Below, in pieces: positions 47,931 through 59,963 of a stretch of DNA of 64,000 nucleotides (its first letter is position 1; each line of letters starts with the position of its first letter). The notes beneath the pieces were generated by a model. That model did not search any database, was not told the origin of the DNA, and saw nothing but the letters and a program-made list of their open reading frames with translations. The DNA lies in NCBI RefSeq assembly GCF_023278565.1, contig NC_064676.1, positions 2,356,001 through 2,420,000 on the forward strand. Reading direction: 5' to 3'. The stretch is from Colletotrichum lupini (taxonomy: Eukaryota > Ascomycota > Sordariomycetes > Glomerellales > Glomerellaceae). A program made the translations under genes and the position numbers.

Positions 47931-48990
47931 ATACTAATACCTATTAAAAGCCGTGTTTTTAGAACATTTTTATACGTTATTTTACCTAAAGTTTTAGTTA
48001 TAATTAGTTTTATACGACCTTTTCCCTTCTTTACTAGCTAAGGTTTAATAACTAGCGACTTAATTCTAGTTTAAAAAACAATAGAAAGTTAGTAATTATC
48101 TTTTTTATATAAGATCGTAGTTTTAAAAAGGAATCTCTCTAAACTTATAGCTTCGTACGCTACTTTATAATACTCTAAGATATCGCAAGGATTCTTTATA
48201 TTAATTAAAAATACTATCTACTCTATTAAAAGAATTTGCTAGTTTATTATAAAATATAAAATAATAAATCGTATTATATCTTAATATAAAATAAACGTCG
48301 AAAAGCGATTAAACTAAACTTTCTTAATAAACTTTTTAATAACTTAGACGTTAGTATAAGTCGTTACTTAGAAACCGTTAAGTTCGTTCTTAAAAAAGGA
48401 TGCGTTATATAATATAATAAAAATATTAATTATTAATAATTACTTTAGCTCCTTTTTTATTTACTAAACACTTCGTTCCCGCTTTTTTAAGCCTATAAAA
48501 AGAGATTTTATTAATATCGAGGTTTATACGTTTATACGTTCTTATTATACGAAAAGGGCAGAGCCTATACGAGTATTATTATCGATTAGTCGTTTTAAAA
48601 TAGCTTTATAAGGAGGTATTATAAAGTCGATTAGTTTAGTAACGTCTTATATAGAGATTAGAAGTTATTATAGATCTATATTATAATATTTATAAGCGAG
48701 CTATTAGTTTAATAACTTAAATAAAAAGTGATTTTTACTTATAAGAGGGCAAAAAGTAGTAGTTACTTTTATAATAAAGTTATAAAAAGAAGAAAAACTT
48801 TTACGCCGGGGTATAATATTGCGCAATTTTATATACTACCGTACGGTTTAATATATTACGAAATTAAAGTATCTCTTAAGCTATAAATCTCTATAACCCC
48901 TATTTATAGGTTATTATACTAGTCTAGACCCTATCCTAGGTAGTGGGGTAACCGTAAAATACGATTTCTGCTTTGACACATGAAAAAAGT

Positions 48991-49021
48991 GTTTTGGCGG
49001 AGTGCCTCTTGCAGTCTGCCG
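48991..49021 (-). repeat. Right terminal inverted repeat, 31 bp
   Basis: Plus strand begins GTTTTGGCGGAGTGCC and ends CAGTCTGCCG, followed by TA (49022-49023). It is the exact reverse complement of the left repeat. Confidence 0.9.
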
Positions 49022-51785
49022 TAACAGGGACAGGCCACCGAGGCAGGGTGAACGAGCCTGGCGTCCGCCTCGGGCAAATAGATCCTGTATGCGTAGCTCT
49101 TGATCCTCCCTCTGAACCACCTCGTCTCATCATTCTGACCTCGTTTCGTCCGGACCATCACATCAGTTCGGTCAGTGGCGTGTCGGCGGGAGGCTGGGCT
49201 GGGGCCAACTAGCAGTCCCGTTTCGCCCTGCAGCGCAGACCAGATGGAAAGTCGATGAGGGAGGGGTGTTTGATGCAGCTAGCCATGACGGGACTCTTCT
49301 GACCACGCAAGTTTTCTTTGGCACAGACGGGGCTGGAACCTGCAAGCTGCAGCCGTTCAGATAGACAACGGCCTTTGTGTACCTTGGCCGCAGCACTGAT
49401 CCAGGAACAGGAACAGAAAACCAGGAAGTTGAAGTGGGACAAAACTCACTTATCCTGGAAATCCCATCTCCAAGGCCGACACACCGAAAGCGCAATACCT
49501 AGTCAAGGGGCTCCATTTTCCCAGCATCCAGCTCTGCCAGGCTCCAGCTTTTGCTTGCACCAACACCAGAGCCCTGTGATACTGTGAACCCCCAGGCGCC
49601 ATAGCGCGTGCTGAGGTCGCATCAAAGTCGCCTCGTCAATCTGGGCTGGACGTCTTACGCGCATCCCGTTGCCGCTTCCGCGTCTGCATTCCCGTGCCGT
49701 GTGCCTGCGACGACTGGCCTGCTTCATAGCTGGGTAGGTATCCATCGTCACATCCCGCTTCGATAGCTTGTGTGGTTCATGGATACAGTGACTATAGTGC
49801 CTAAGTGTTCTTATTGTTCACGAGTATCCATATAACCTTCTATTGCATTCCTTGAGCCTCGAGGACGTCTTACTGTATTCGCAGAGGCCGTGGAGCGATG
49901 CAAAAGAACGTGAGAATGGATAGTCCCGAGAGATCGGAGCAAGGTAACTCGTTCGGGTAAGCTCGTTGCCGTGGTGAGAATCGGTTTCAACGGGCGTCCC
50001 TGCTGCTTTCTGTCTTAGTTTGAGGTGGGCTTTTAGCGGCTAACCTCAGACGAACCACCCAGCCTCTGGAATTTGGGGAGGAAACAGGGGGCGAAGGAGT
50101 TGAAAGGAGCATTCATCGTTGGTTCGTTATCGACAATGATCATTGTAGGGAGGTGAAAATCGTGAAACGAGTCAAGTCGCCTGCGTCAAGCTGTTCAGAG
50201 GTCTCCACGATTGCGCGGCGGTTTGTCGAAACTGATGCAAGTTGGAGGCTCTCTTGGTAGATGTGCATCGTTGGTTCAACTGAAGCGGACAGGATGGGCA
50301 GAGAAACGCCTCCCTCTGTTTCTTCCTCGGCCTGAGCCTTGCTTGCCTTACCTAGCTTGTCGTTCTTGCCTTCCGTTGCCATGCTCGGGTAAAGGTTGAC
50401 AGTTTCACGGAACTTGGAAGGCGTCATGTCATGTCATGCCATGGTTTTTTTTTTTCCTTCTCTCCCTTCCTTTCTTCTTTCTGTGCTCGACGGGCAGGCA
50501 CGGAGTGGAGAGACAAAATCGTTTCGAACATGGGGGTTTGTCTGGGTCCCTTCCTTCCCCAAATCCCCAGCGTCTCTGTCATCCAAAAGTGCAGGTATCA
50601 TCCCCAGCCTCTTCTTTCCTTCCGTATTGCATCCTGTGGATCGCACCTTACCTTATGTACAAAATGGATCCACGATCTCCATCGAAACCTTCTTGCCGAG
50701 ACCTCCGCATTGCATCATCGTTTCGTACCCGTTGTCATCCGTCCTAACGGTTCCTTTGTTGGGCTTACGTATCCGCAAGATCCAAGCCACGGAGTTACCG
50801 GTTTTGTTTTTCCAAGAAACAAGAAGGACATGACATGTGAATAGCCAACATACGGCATCCCACAGCCGCCTGGGCGAAAGGGGGGGAAAACTCCAAGCGA
50901 TGCAATCTCTTGTGCCGGTCCTTTCTTTTGTTTATCATACGTTGGTCGTTGAACCTCATATTACACACGTCCCCTCATCCGTGACTTGGCCATGCCTCGA
51001 GTGTCTGTTCACTCGTCTGTTCTCATCCTCCGTGCACCACACGAAAAAACGTCTGAACCCAGTCCCAAAACCCACGAGGTTATCTCGCTTGGCCTTTCCC
51101 AGTCCCTCGGTCGAAGCGGCCGCGCTACAGAGTCTTGCCGTGGACCGGGTTCCGCTGTCAGCTAGAGAGGGTAGTACAAACATAAAACAGCCGACGCAAC
51201 TTTTGCACGAAGCGTCTCCGTTCAAGGTGAGTAGAGGCTCAAGAGAGAGCAAATAGCTAATGCATTTCCCCGTTGGTCCCCGTCCCGGGCCGGCCTCGGA
51301 CTTCGGCACCTGTCTGCACTATCACTATGAATAGGTCCTTTCAGAGGGGCCGCCGCCTCTCGGACTGAAGAAGTTCGCTTGGCAACAACACCGGCAACAA
51401 CATGATGTTGCGCCGAGAAACAAAAACAGTGCGTCGTGATGTTGTTAGAAATACCTCGCGTTCCTCCGGCAACAGCGTTTACTGCACTTGACGTTGAACT
51501 CGGTTCTCATGCGAACCGATGAGGAATGACTCTGACCAAGGTATCACTAACAAAAGGTTAATTGCGCAAAGTAAGAGAATCTTCAAACAGTGATGGTAGA
51601 AACGATTCTTATTGCTGCTGCATCCATGTGCAGCTTAGTTGGTATCTCGAGAGCGCTATACAAACATAATCCAACAAACCTCACCCGTCGTAGAAAGCAG
51701 CCACCTAAAAGTACCGCACGAGATCCGGGCCACACGCCCAAATTTCACTCGCCATGCTGAGTTCACCCTGAACTCTAGAAAAGTG
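49022..51785. other. Intergenic region, no gene seen
   Basis: 2.8 kb of GC-normal sequence between the element and the SNF2 gene's stop codon. It contains a poly-T/pyrimidine tract at 50446-50475. Frames up to 145 codons lack motifs and overlap each other on both strands. Confidence 0.4.
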
Positions 51786-54700
51786 CTATGAAAATCGCAC
51801 TTTTGGCGGGGACTGTTCATCGCTCATTTCCTTGTCCTCTGCAGAGAAGCGCAGGCGGCGCACAGGTCTGGCGGGTTCCCCTCCCAAGTCTCCGTTGCCT
51901 TCAGGCTTGGAACTACGCGGGCGCTTAAGACCGCCCATGTTTGTACCATTTGCCAGCTCATCCTTGACCACCGTCGACTTCATCTCCGTGCCATTCGCCA
52001 GAGTATCCTCTTCCGAGGACTGACCGCCAGCAAAACTGCTGCCAAAGATTGGCTGAGGGCGCTTCAGCGGAATGGCCTGCGCCAAGTAATCTTTCTGGTC
52101 CTTTGGAAGAGGTATAATGCCGACGTTCAAGATCCAGTTGTAGATGGGTTGGTCGTCTATGATGGACTTGCACTTCCAATGCTCAAACTGCGACATGGTC
52201 TTCTTGCGCTCCATGATGACTTCTTCGATGCTGTCCCGGAGGACGAGCGTCTCGACCGTCACGGGTTTCTGCTGACTGATGCGCCGGGCTCTGCCAATGG
52301 CTTGGGCTTGGATCTGGGGGTTCAGAACGGGGTTGATAAAGTAGATTCGCGAGGCAGCCCTCATGTCGAGACCAATAGCGGCCTGCGACAAGTCCATGAG
52401 AATGGCCCTGGATATTTTCTTAGCATACGCAAAAAAACGAGAGTCCACTGAAAACGAACCTGATCGTAGGGTTGTTATTGAAAGTGTCCACGTACTCCAT
52501 CTTCCGGGCATACGTGAGCTTGCTGGCATAAATCAGGTGACGCACGTGAATCTGGATCACAATGTTAATTCGGAATCACCTGTCGTCGAAATGCTCAAAC
52601 TCACTACTTCAAGAAGACCCGCCAGATACCATGCCACATTCTCATTCTCGTAGAAGATGATCATCTTCTCTTTTTCTTGGTGCTCGACCACAGCGTCGAT
52701 AAGGTATGAGAGCTTTGCTGACACGGTGGAAACCAGCATCGCCTTCTTCAGATCGTCTGGAAGTTGCTCCAGCTCGGGCACGGGCTCAGCGGGCTTCGAG
52801 GCAGTAGACTTCAGGTGTCGAGCAACCCGTTCACCTCCCAGTCGCGTATTGCCAGCGAGAACCCCTGGAGACTTTGACGGCCGGTGGTCAACCGCGACAC
52901 CCTGTGCCCCGGACATGATCTGATCGGCTTGCTCTTTACGACCCTCAAATTCCAGTTGACCGTTGAGTAGACTATTCAGCTTCGTGGGCTTACCCATGGC
53001 AGAGGCGATCAGCTTCTGCGCGGTAAGTACCATGCCAGCATCGGTACAAGTAGGATTAGCGTCTCGATCGTCGAGGGACCAGGCAGAGCCCACGCCATTG
53101 GGGAGAAAGTCGCGGATGAAGATGGGGACCTCGTTATACTTGTTGCTGAAGTCTTTGAGTTGGTTTTCGATGGCAACGTGGGCAACTTCAACGGCCTGTT
53201 TCAGAAGAGCTTCGTCTTTCTCGCTGATGAGAACCTTTTTCTCTTGGAGAAAAGTCTCTGCAGTTTCGAGTGCCTTGATTATATCGTCCTTAGCGAAGAA
53301 GACACCGCCGAAGAAACTGGATTGCTTCAAGTTGTGAACCAACTGGAGCAGAGCCTTGCGTTGACGAGCGTGGAAGAAGTAATCCATGTCGACTCTTTGA
53401 GACTGGACGGCGTTGAAGATGATCATCATCGAGAAGATGTTAAGCGACAACTTGTCTTGGTATGAACCTTCCAATACAATAACGTTCTCGTTGACTGATG
53501 GAAGCAGGGTGTTAAGCTCCGACAGTCGATGCCTGACGATGAGAGAGTTCAGTGTAGCGCGCAGCACCCCCATGCGGCCGGTCGACCGGGAGCTATGCTT
53601 CGGCTGCATCACGTACACTGCCCAATCTGCCGTCGTATCTCCTGTTTCGTGTACGCTATTGGACCAAGGTCGAGCATTGAGGTACAGCGATGCTATCGCG
53701 CCAATCTTCTCCAGATCTCCCTTTTCCGCCTCGGCGAGGGCTGCCGCCTTGTCGGTATTATTTCTGTCGTCGGAATGGGTATCGTTGAAGTGTTGGTCGT
53801 CTACACCGAATAAGCCAGTGGCTGGCGTGCCGGTCACAATCCAGCGAGCAGAGATGTGAAGTGCGTCAATAGCCAGGAGGACATTGCTCTTGTTGTTTAT
53901 CTTCGCGTAGCCTATCTTGTGCCCTTCGTCGACTATACAGCGCTTGAAGTGGACTTCTGCCAGTGGACACCCCATCATCATAGTTTCTCTCCATACCCTA
54001 TCGAGCCGTGACTGGGTAATGAGGACGAGGTCATATGCTGCGAGGACTTGAGAGTTGGGGATTTCCTCCTTCTGGCTAGTCAACTTCAGGACCTTAAGAC
54101 CCGCCGGGTTTCCTGGGTGGACGATGTGCTTTTCGAGTTCCTGGATCCATTGTTGAACAAGGTTGTTGGGGACGATAACTATGGATGCATGAGTGTGTCG
54201 GACTTTCTTTGCCGGGTTACCAACAGAATTTTCATGCCGCCGAAGGCGCTTGGGAGGCTCCTCGGGGACGTGGTAGCGGCTGGGGTTGCGGCGGATTGCT
54301 GCTATGCACTTGTCGTACTCCAGCTCTTGGTTCGCATCATAGACGTTGAAGAAGATCTTCCAAGGAGCTCCTTTGATGTTGGCATTCGAGGCTGCCATGT
54401 CAGCGAGTGATCCAATCTTCTTCCTTACGCGCACGTCGCTCCCTTGGTAAATATCGGGGGTGCGGGTGGACAAATGTCGAGTCGCCAAGATGACGGCCAG
54501 ACAGATCAGGGTCTTGCCTGCGCCCATCTGCTCGGCCAATATACCGCCTCTGACACCATCGTAGAACCTTGGTTCCTTGACGAGGGCTCCGGAGCTAGTA
54601 TCGTAGTAATAGGCTGCACCATTTTGGTCGATTCCTTTGGCAATTCTTGGATCCAGGAACTGGCCAGGTTCACTTTCGCGCTGAATCATGACCGCAGCTG

Positions 54701-55334
54701 AGCGACGCTGGTAGTCATAAAGCTTCGACATATCATTCAGACCAGGCAGGTTGCCTTCGAGTACGTTGTAAATGGCATCTTGTTCAAATGGGTTGGTGAC
54801 AGCATGGGGCGCCGGGTCCGGGGAAGGAATGCTGTTGAACATCTGGAGCAACGAGGTTGAGTCATGAGAGTCTTCTTCATCTCTGAAGACATGTTCGAGT
54901 GTGGTTGGAGTCGAAGTGGGCTGGCCAGACCAGGCCTCTTGAGAAAAGTCGAGTTGGGCAATGAGCGCTCTGCGTGATCTTCTTAGCTTAGTGCGGTCTC
55001 GGTCGATGGCCTTATTGTCGACGTCGTCAGGCAAGACATAAATTCTTGCAGTTCCGCGTTCCTCACTCTCCGGGCGAATGAGTAGATGGACTCGGATCCA
55101 TCCTTCGACCACCAGGTTCTTGTAGCTCTTGAAAGCCGCAGACAAGAGGAAGGTATCCTCTACGTGATCAAATGGCTTGGGGGCTCTGACGCCTTTGGCA
55201 GGTTTCGTCGGCGCAATGATGCCCCATCTTCCGAATCTCTTCTCCAACAGCTTCCACTCTTCAGATGTAAGCTCAGTGTTTTCCCGCGTGATGATAAGGC
55301 TTCCTAATGGAATGAAACTCGATGGTGACGCCAT
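51786..55334 (-). CDS. Large SNF2-family ATPase/helicase
   Basis: Swi2/Snf2-type DNA-dependent ATPase, presumably a nuclear chromatin or repair remodeler. Exons are complement(52605..55334), complement(52460..52551) and complement(51786..52407); introns are 53 and 52 nt (donors GTGAGT, GTTCGT); 1147 aa from this ATG. Motif I is GGILAEQMGAGKT (Lys near residue 274); motif Ia region SIVIVPNNLVQQW; motif II DEGH near 467; motif III WIVTGTPATGLFG. A long helical spacer (about 560-800) precedes the C-terminal helicase part: KMIIFYENENVAWYLAGLL, RAILMDLSQAAIGLDMRAASRIYFINPVLN-type motif V, then QAQAIGRARRISQQKPVTVETLV (motif VI). The tail ends in nuclear-signal-like KRPRSSKPEGN. The start is uncertain: the frame is open upstream to 55376 without ATG (NWTHYGGLLSRL), so an upstream exon may exist. 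No RING or HIRAN domain seen, so I assign no named subfamily. Confidence 0.85.
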
Positions 55335-55902
55335 CAAGCGTGATAACAGGCCACCGTAGTGCGTCCAGTTAATCAAGAAGCAAGATAGTACTTATCATTC
55401 ATAAAAAGCCGCGTAAGTCTTGCTCCTGAATGAGTATAGATGGGAATTTGGATTTTGCAAGTGACAGGTTGATGAGATTGGATGGTTGCTGATGTTTCAG
55501 TGTAAGAGGAAGGTGAGAGTAGGTGAGTGAGGCGAGGTAAGTTTGGAGACGCATTGGAGCCTAGGTACAGTGCAGACGACCGCCGGACACAGTTTCTGTG
55601 CGCTTTCCGCTCGGCGGAATGAACAGTGCGACTTTGCGAGCAGATGTCAAAGAAGGTATAGCTTTGTAATTCACCCAACTCAATAATTGTTTCTCATTTT
55701 CACATCTCTCTCTCAACATCATCTGAATTATTTAGTCAACGAATTAAATCAGAAATTTGGCTCCCCAGCGCGCAAACTCCCATCGCCCATGTTTCGTGTC
55801 CCATGTCCTCCAACCCCAATCATGACCAAGACGAGGATAACGCCAAACGACAAGTTGCTCTCTAACACCGACCATGCCTGTCATGGCAAGCAGTTCAAAA
55901 CT
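55335..55902. other. Intergenic region, SNF2 gene 5' side to small secreted protein 3' side
   Basis: 568 bases. It may contain an undetected first exon of the SNF2 gene and the 3' UTR of the next gene. It includes CCTAGGTAC at 55559-55568. Confidence 0.35.
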
Positions 55903-56504
55903 CTAGTTCTTCTTGCCCTTGGGCGCGGAGGTGGCGCTGAACGAGACGCTCTGGCTGGTCTTGCCCTTGGAGGCCGTGTCGTTCTTGACGTTGTTGTCGA
56001 GCTTCTTCTGCTCGGCGTCGATCTTGGCCTGGTTGCTGGCGCCCTGTGCTTGCTGCACCTGGAGAGCGAGAACCTCGAGCTGGAGCTTGAGGACCTTGTT
56101 CTTGATCTTGCCGACCTTCAGGGCATCGGCACGGCTCCGGACGCCTTGGCAATGGCGTCGTTGAAACCGCCGGCGTCGGTCTCGGCACCCTCTGCGGCGA
56201 CGCGGGCCGCCTGGAGAATGGCCAAGTCATCCTTGCTGACTCCAGCAAGGTCAGCCTTGATCTGAGCAACCTAATGGAGCGGTTAGCGTCGTCGTCTCGC
56301 GAGTGGAAGCGTGTGATGGTAGCTTACGGGGAACTTCTGGGCAACCTCAGCAAGAGCGTTGCCAGCGGTGCCGTCAGAGACTTGGAACTGAGAGTAGTCC
56401 TGAACGGAAAGAAGCTTGGCCTGGCGCTTTTCAGCTCCCTCAATGGGGGCGGAGAGACCAGTAGCGGCCAGGGTGAAGAGAACGGCGATCTTGGAGAAGT
56501 ACAT
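55903..56504 (-). CDS. Small secreted protein with Kex2 site, apparent frameshift in exon 2
   Basis: Probable extracellular protein of unknown function; I recall similar small secreted proteins in other Sordariomycetes. Exon 1 is complement(56328..56504), exon 2 starts at 56270; the 57-nt intron has GTAAGC, GCTAAC and TTAG signals. The signal peptide is MYFSKIAVLFTLAATGLSA, followed by a Lys-Arg Kex2-type site (residues 26-27). The mature part has LLSVQDYSQFQVSDGTAGNALAEV and AETDAGGFNDAIAKASG. The frame then stops at 56118 (109 aa). The +1 frame continues at once with a long amphipathic helix (KIKNKVLKLQLEVLALQVQQ, DAEQKKLDNNV) and Ser-rich tail to a stop at 55903. This continuation looks coding, so one base seems missing near 56128-56133. 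Either the gene is broken, or the base is a sequence error. Confidence 0.7.
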
Positions 56505-58783
56505 GTTGTTCGAAGGTTGTCGAAAGGCGTGGGTAGTTTGGTACTAGTAATATTTACAGTTATAAAGATATTGTCCGGCAAAGAGTGAATGAAACAGCGC
56601 TGCTGTGATGAATGAGAGGAAGGTTGATTATGGAGTTTGATGTATTGCTGATAATGAGAGGAGCAAAAGAAGGAGGCAGTAGATGGTCGGGGCAGCGGGA
56701 GGATCTTATACCAAAACTCCCTATAGTACCACAGTCTATTCATGTTCGTCTCCTCCATCCTAACCACACGCAAGGTTGTGCCCGTGGGCCCCGCGGCCTC
56801 CCTCTGACCTCTTCGTGGCTCGACGGGCGACTCTTTTTTCGTCTGTCTGACAGGGCACCTCATCTCACATCCGTCACAAAACAACCCCATAGATGATGCC
56901 CTGCTCCTGAGTCGTCCGAACCAGCATCACAAGCCCGTGATGGCTCATGGGCGTCTCATCCGAGCCTGGCTGCAACATAAGGGTTGGGCGGTTGCATCAA
57001 CAAGACCAGCCAAAGCCAGGTTCGACCCCTGATGGACTCTATCGAGGAGACAAGCTTCTTTGCCAAGTAGCGGATCGACGAGCAACGTCGATTGTTCTCT
57101 CGGCGAGCCACGATCCAATCATATGCCGCCGTTACATCCTTGTAACCTATAACCTGCGCAATTTCTGCCAATTCGAACCGTCGGCTACCGAACAGGCTCT
57201 TCCATCTTCTCGTGTGTGTGTGTGTGTTGGAAGTTTTGGCCTTGTGGCTGTTGCGAGTTTGAAGTCTGTCGAAGATCATGGTGGATCTGCCTCATACCCA
57301 TGGCAGCTAAACCCGATCGGGCCATCGCTACCTGCCTGTCTGGACAATGTGGGGCGGCTGCCACCGGTTGGCTCATGGGAACGGGTGGGATGGAACGACC
57401 AGATGGTGCAAACTGCAAGGTACGGCCACTTTTCCGTCACTCTCTTGAGTCTCTATTCCCACTTCTTTAACATCTTAAAACTTCCCCCGTCAACATTCTG
57501 CCCAGAAGCGATCCCGGAGTCGTTCCCGTCTTGGCCATTTGGCGCCCCATGAGCCTCATTGCTTCGCCATTAGTCCCAACTCCTGGCCCATATTACTTTC
57601 TTCGGATGACCAGATCCGCGAAAGAGGCAACACATGGGATGCCATCACTCGCTCGCAGCCTACCTTACACAGTACATAGTAAGAGCCACATGATGAGAAA
57701 TCTCCAGTCTCCAGTAGAAGTTGCGTCCGACTCAAGCTTCGAGATCCCCCGTGCCACCTGACATCTTCGAACACTACCCCTTTCCTCGGCTGCAGTAGCC
57801 TCCAAAAAAAAAAAAGGTCGAAGCAGTCGCAGTCACCCATATTGACGGAATCCTGTGAGCGTGTTTCGAGCCTTGGCCCTACCTAGTAATGGGCTCTGCC
57901 ACTTTCATGCAACCCCCGCCTCAGGAGATCGGACGTTGACCCTCCCGATGAAATCTAATAATTTCGGCACCACCTGCCGAAAGCCTTGCTCCCTTGCAGA
58001 CACCAACAGGAATGGCCGTCTCTTGTTAGCCGTCGACCTTTTACAAAGTTAGACGACATCTCATATCGGGACGTCAACTGAACCTTGTCCCGGATGGCGG
58101 GCGGCACTATATGCGAACGACTGAGTCGAGAGCCCCCTCCCCTTTTTTACGGCCGTCAGATCTCTAACGACCGCGTTTGGATCGACGACGTTGAAAAGTC
58201 TTTTTTCTTTTCAACCTTTTTACTTGACTTGTCATTGAATCGTTTCTAGACATGACTCAGCCTCAACATTACGGTGCTTGAGCCTGGGGTTCAATTGCAT
58301 CATGAGTAGAGCGCTTCTTGGCGAAACAAGCACTGTTTTCCCGCTCAATGCAGAACTCAATCGACGACCAGGGCAGCTGTCATGTTCCAGAAAGACGGAG
58401 AAATAGTTTAACAGTTCAACAAGTCTGATTCGGGGGTATCTACTGATGATACCCACGTGTGAAAAACGAAAGCTAGGTATATGCGTGTACCAAGGAGCCA
58501 TCTCCTCCCTCTAACGCCATGTCTTCCCATCATGCCTCGAAAAGAAAAGAAAAAGGTTTCAAAAGGGGTCATCTATCCAGTAGATGAAGAAGAAGTGAAA
58601 ACAATGAGTCGTAAATGTCGTCAAAAAGGACCATGACAGAAATCAGCCTCCAAACGCCTTTGTACTTGCGTCCACCACCTGAGTCTAGACCTGTATAACG
58701 TTCACTCCAAATGAGTCAAATGAGTCCTACCACCCCCATTCTGCATCTCGTGTCTCTTTGCTCTTGGAAAAGAGTAGCTCAGT
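56505..58783. other. Intergenic region, no gene seen
   Basis: 2.3 kb, mostly 5' region of the small secreted protein gene and 3' region of the GH16 gene. It contains a GT dinucleotide run at 57212-57228 and a poly-A tract near 57806. An ATG frame of 201 codons at 56947-57552 crosses the GT run and shows no motif. Confidence 0.4.
57212..57228. repeat. GT dinucleotide microsatellite
   Basis: About eight GT units in non-coding sequence. Confidence 0.85.
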
Positions 58784-59963
58784 TCAGTAACCAGTTGCTC
58801 CAGGAATGGCCGAGACGCCAGGGATCGGTGCTGAAGGCAGCGCCGTCGGAATGCCAGCAGCAGCCGCGCTGGGAGCAACCGAAGCAGCGGCAGCCGACGC
58901 GCCGCCGTCAGCCTGGTAAACCTTGACCGAGTTGATGAGCCAAAACGCCTCGGTGAAGGCCTGCGGGTTAGCCGCGACGTAGTCGGAGCACTGGGGCGCG
59001 AGCGCCGTGCACTCGGCGTTCTGCTCCCATACTTTGCCGGCCCAGTCGCCGCACAGGGCCGTGTTGAAGACGAGGTTCTGCTGCTTAAAGTGCGAGGAGA
59101 TGTCGCACCCGGAACCGCCGTTGAACTTGGCCAGGGGCTGGCCCCAGGAGGAAGGGACCGGGTTGCCCGAGCTGACGTCGCCGGGGATGGCGCTGCGCGG
59201 GAAGAACCAGACCGAAATGGCCTGGGAGTTGAAGTCGACGGCGTAGACGCCGCCGCCGATCGCGTTGAAGCCGTCGCCGTAGTTTTGGTTGCTCGAGGTC
59301 GACTGGCCGCAGCCCGTGGAGGCGCTGCCGGCGTTGCAGTCCTTTTCCTTGAGGGTTGTGGAGGAGATTGTGCCGTCGTTGGTGATGCTGCAACCGGGTC
59401 CCGTGTGGAGGGTCACGGCGTTGGACTCTTGCGTGTTGACTCCCTCAATGATGTCAATCTCACCCGAGTTGGGCCTGTGAATTATGTCAATAAGTCATTT
59501 CATATCGTCACCACGGCTCATGGAGTACTCATGCAGCACTCATACAAAGGCAAACTTACCAGTTGGGACCAAACATCCAAAAGGCGGGCCAGACACCGCA
59601 ACTGCTAGTAGGCATGTGCTGGATATCAGCGACGAACAAGCCCGTATCAAATGCCTTGTTCGACGTGACCCTCACCGACTGGCGTCCCTGGCCCTTGGTC
59701 TTCGAGTCGACACCGAGGTAGATGCCGCCCCGGGCGTAGCCCGCGAGGCCGCTGTTGTTGGCCGTCACGGCGCTCGTGTAGATCTGCGAGCCCTTGGTCG
59801 GGTCTGGCTGGTCGAAAAAGCTAAACTCGTTGAAGAAGTTTGAGCTGTCGTAGTTGTCGTGCAGGACGTACTTCTGCTGCTGTGCCTGGGCCGGCCCGGT
59901 GTGGCAGCAGAGGAGGAGGGCGGCGGCGCCCACCAGTACCGTCTTGATGCTCTGAGAAGGCAT
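58784..59963 (-). CDS. Secreted GH16 endo-beta-1,3(4)-glucanase
   Basis: Extracellular hydrolase of beta-1,3/1,4-glucan, acting on cell walls. Exons are complement(59560..59963) and complement(58784..59474); the 85-nt intron splits the Trp codon of GPNWPNSGE; product 364 aa. The signal peptide runs to about residue 28 (VLVGAAALLLCCHTGPAQAQ). The GH16 catalytic motif is GEIDIIEG with nucleophile Glu140, Asp142 and acid/base Glu145, preceded by WPAFWMFGPNW. Further family sequence includes VTLHTGPGC, YGDGFNAIGGGVYAVDF, VWFFPRSAIPGDV and DISSHFKQQNLVFNTALCGDWAG. Six or more Cys suit a secreted fold. The last 40 residues are Ala/Ser/Pro-rich and not strongly hydrophobic, so a GPI anchor is unlikely. 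The start is the ATG that begins the signal peptide. Confidence 0.93.

Larger units (their letters stand above)
44100..49021. mobile_element. RIP-degraded transposable element with 31-bp terminal inverted repeats and TA target-site duplication
   Basis: A 4922-bp block bounded by perfect 31-bp inverted repeats (44100-44130 and 48991-49021) with TA immediately outside both ends. Perfect inverted ends and a TA duplication are hallmarks of Tc1/mariner-superfamily elements, including the fungal Fot1/pogo group. The interior (about 44145-48930) is strikingly A/T-rich, contains hardly any CpA or TpG, many TpA, and no ORF of 60 codons in 4.8 kb. That is the signature of repeat-induced point mutation. 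The size exceeds that of a typical Fot1 (about 2 kb), so the interior may include a nested or composite repeat. A lysine-rich reading frame remnant (minus strand, about 47770-47930) is the only coding trace. The family is not identified. Confidence 0.72.

Noticed and set aside
49318..49382. tRNA-like sequence on the minus strand with a GGTTCCAGCCC B-box-like element and partly pairing ends
   Set aside because: About 64 bases, a mismatch in both the acceptor and T stems, C at position 57 of the T loop, and no D arm. Not a credible tRNA; at most a decayed tRNA-derived fragment.
57016..57029. GGTTCGACCCC matching the pol III B-box
   Set aside because: The flanking bases do not form an acceptor stem and no A-box lies at the right distance.
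56947..57552. 201-codon ATG frame on the plus strand
   Set aside because: It runs through a GT microsatellite, has no motif and no coding-type codon bias.
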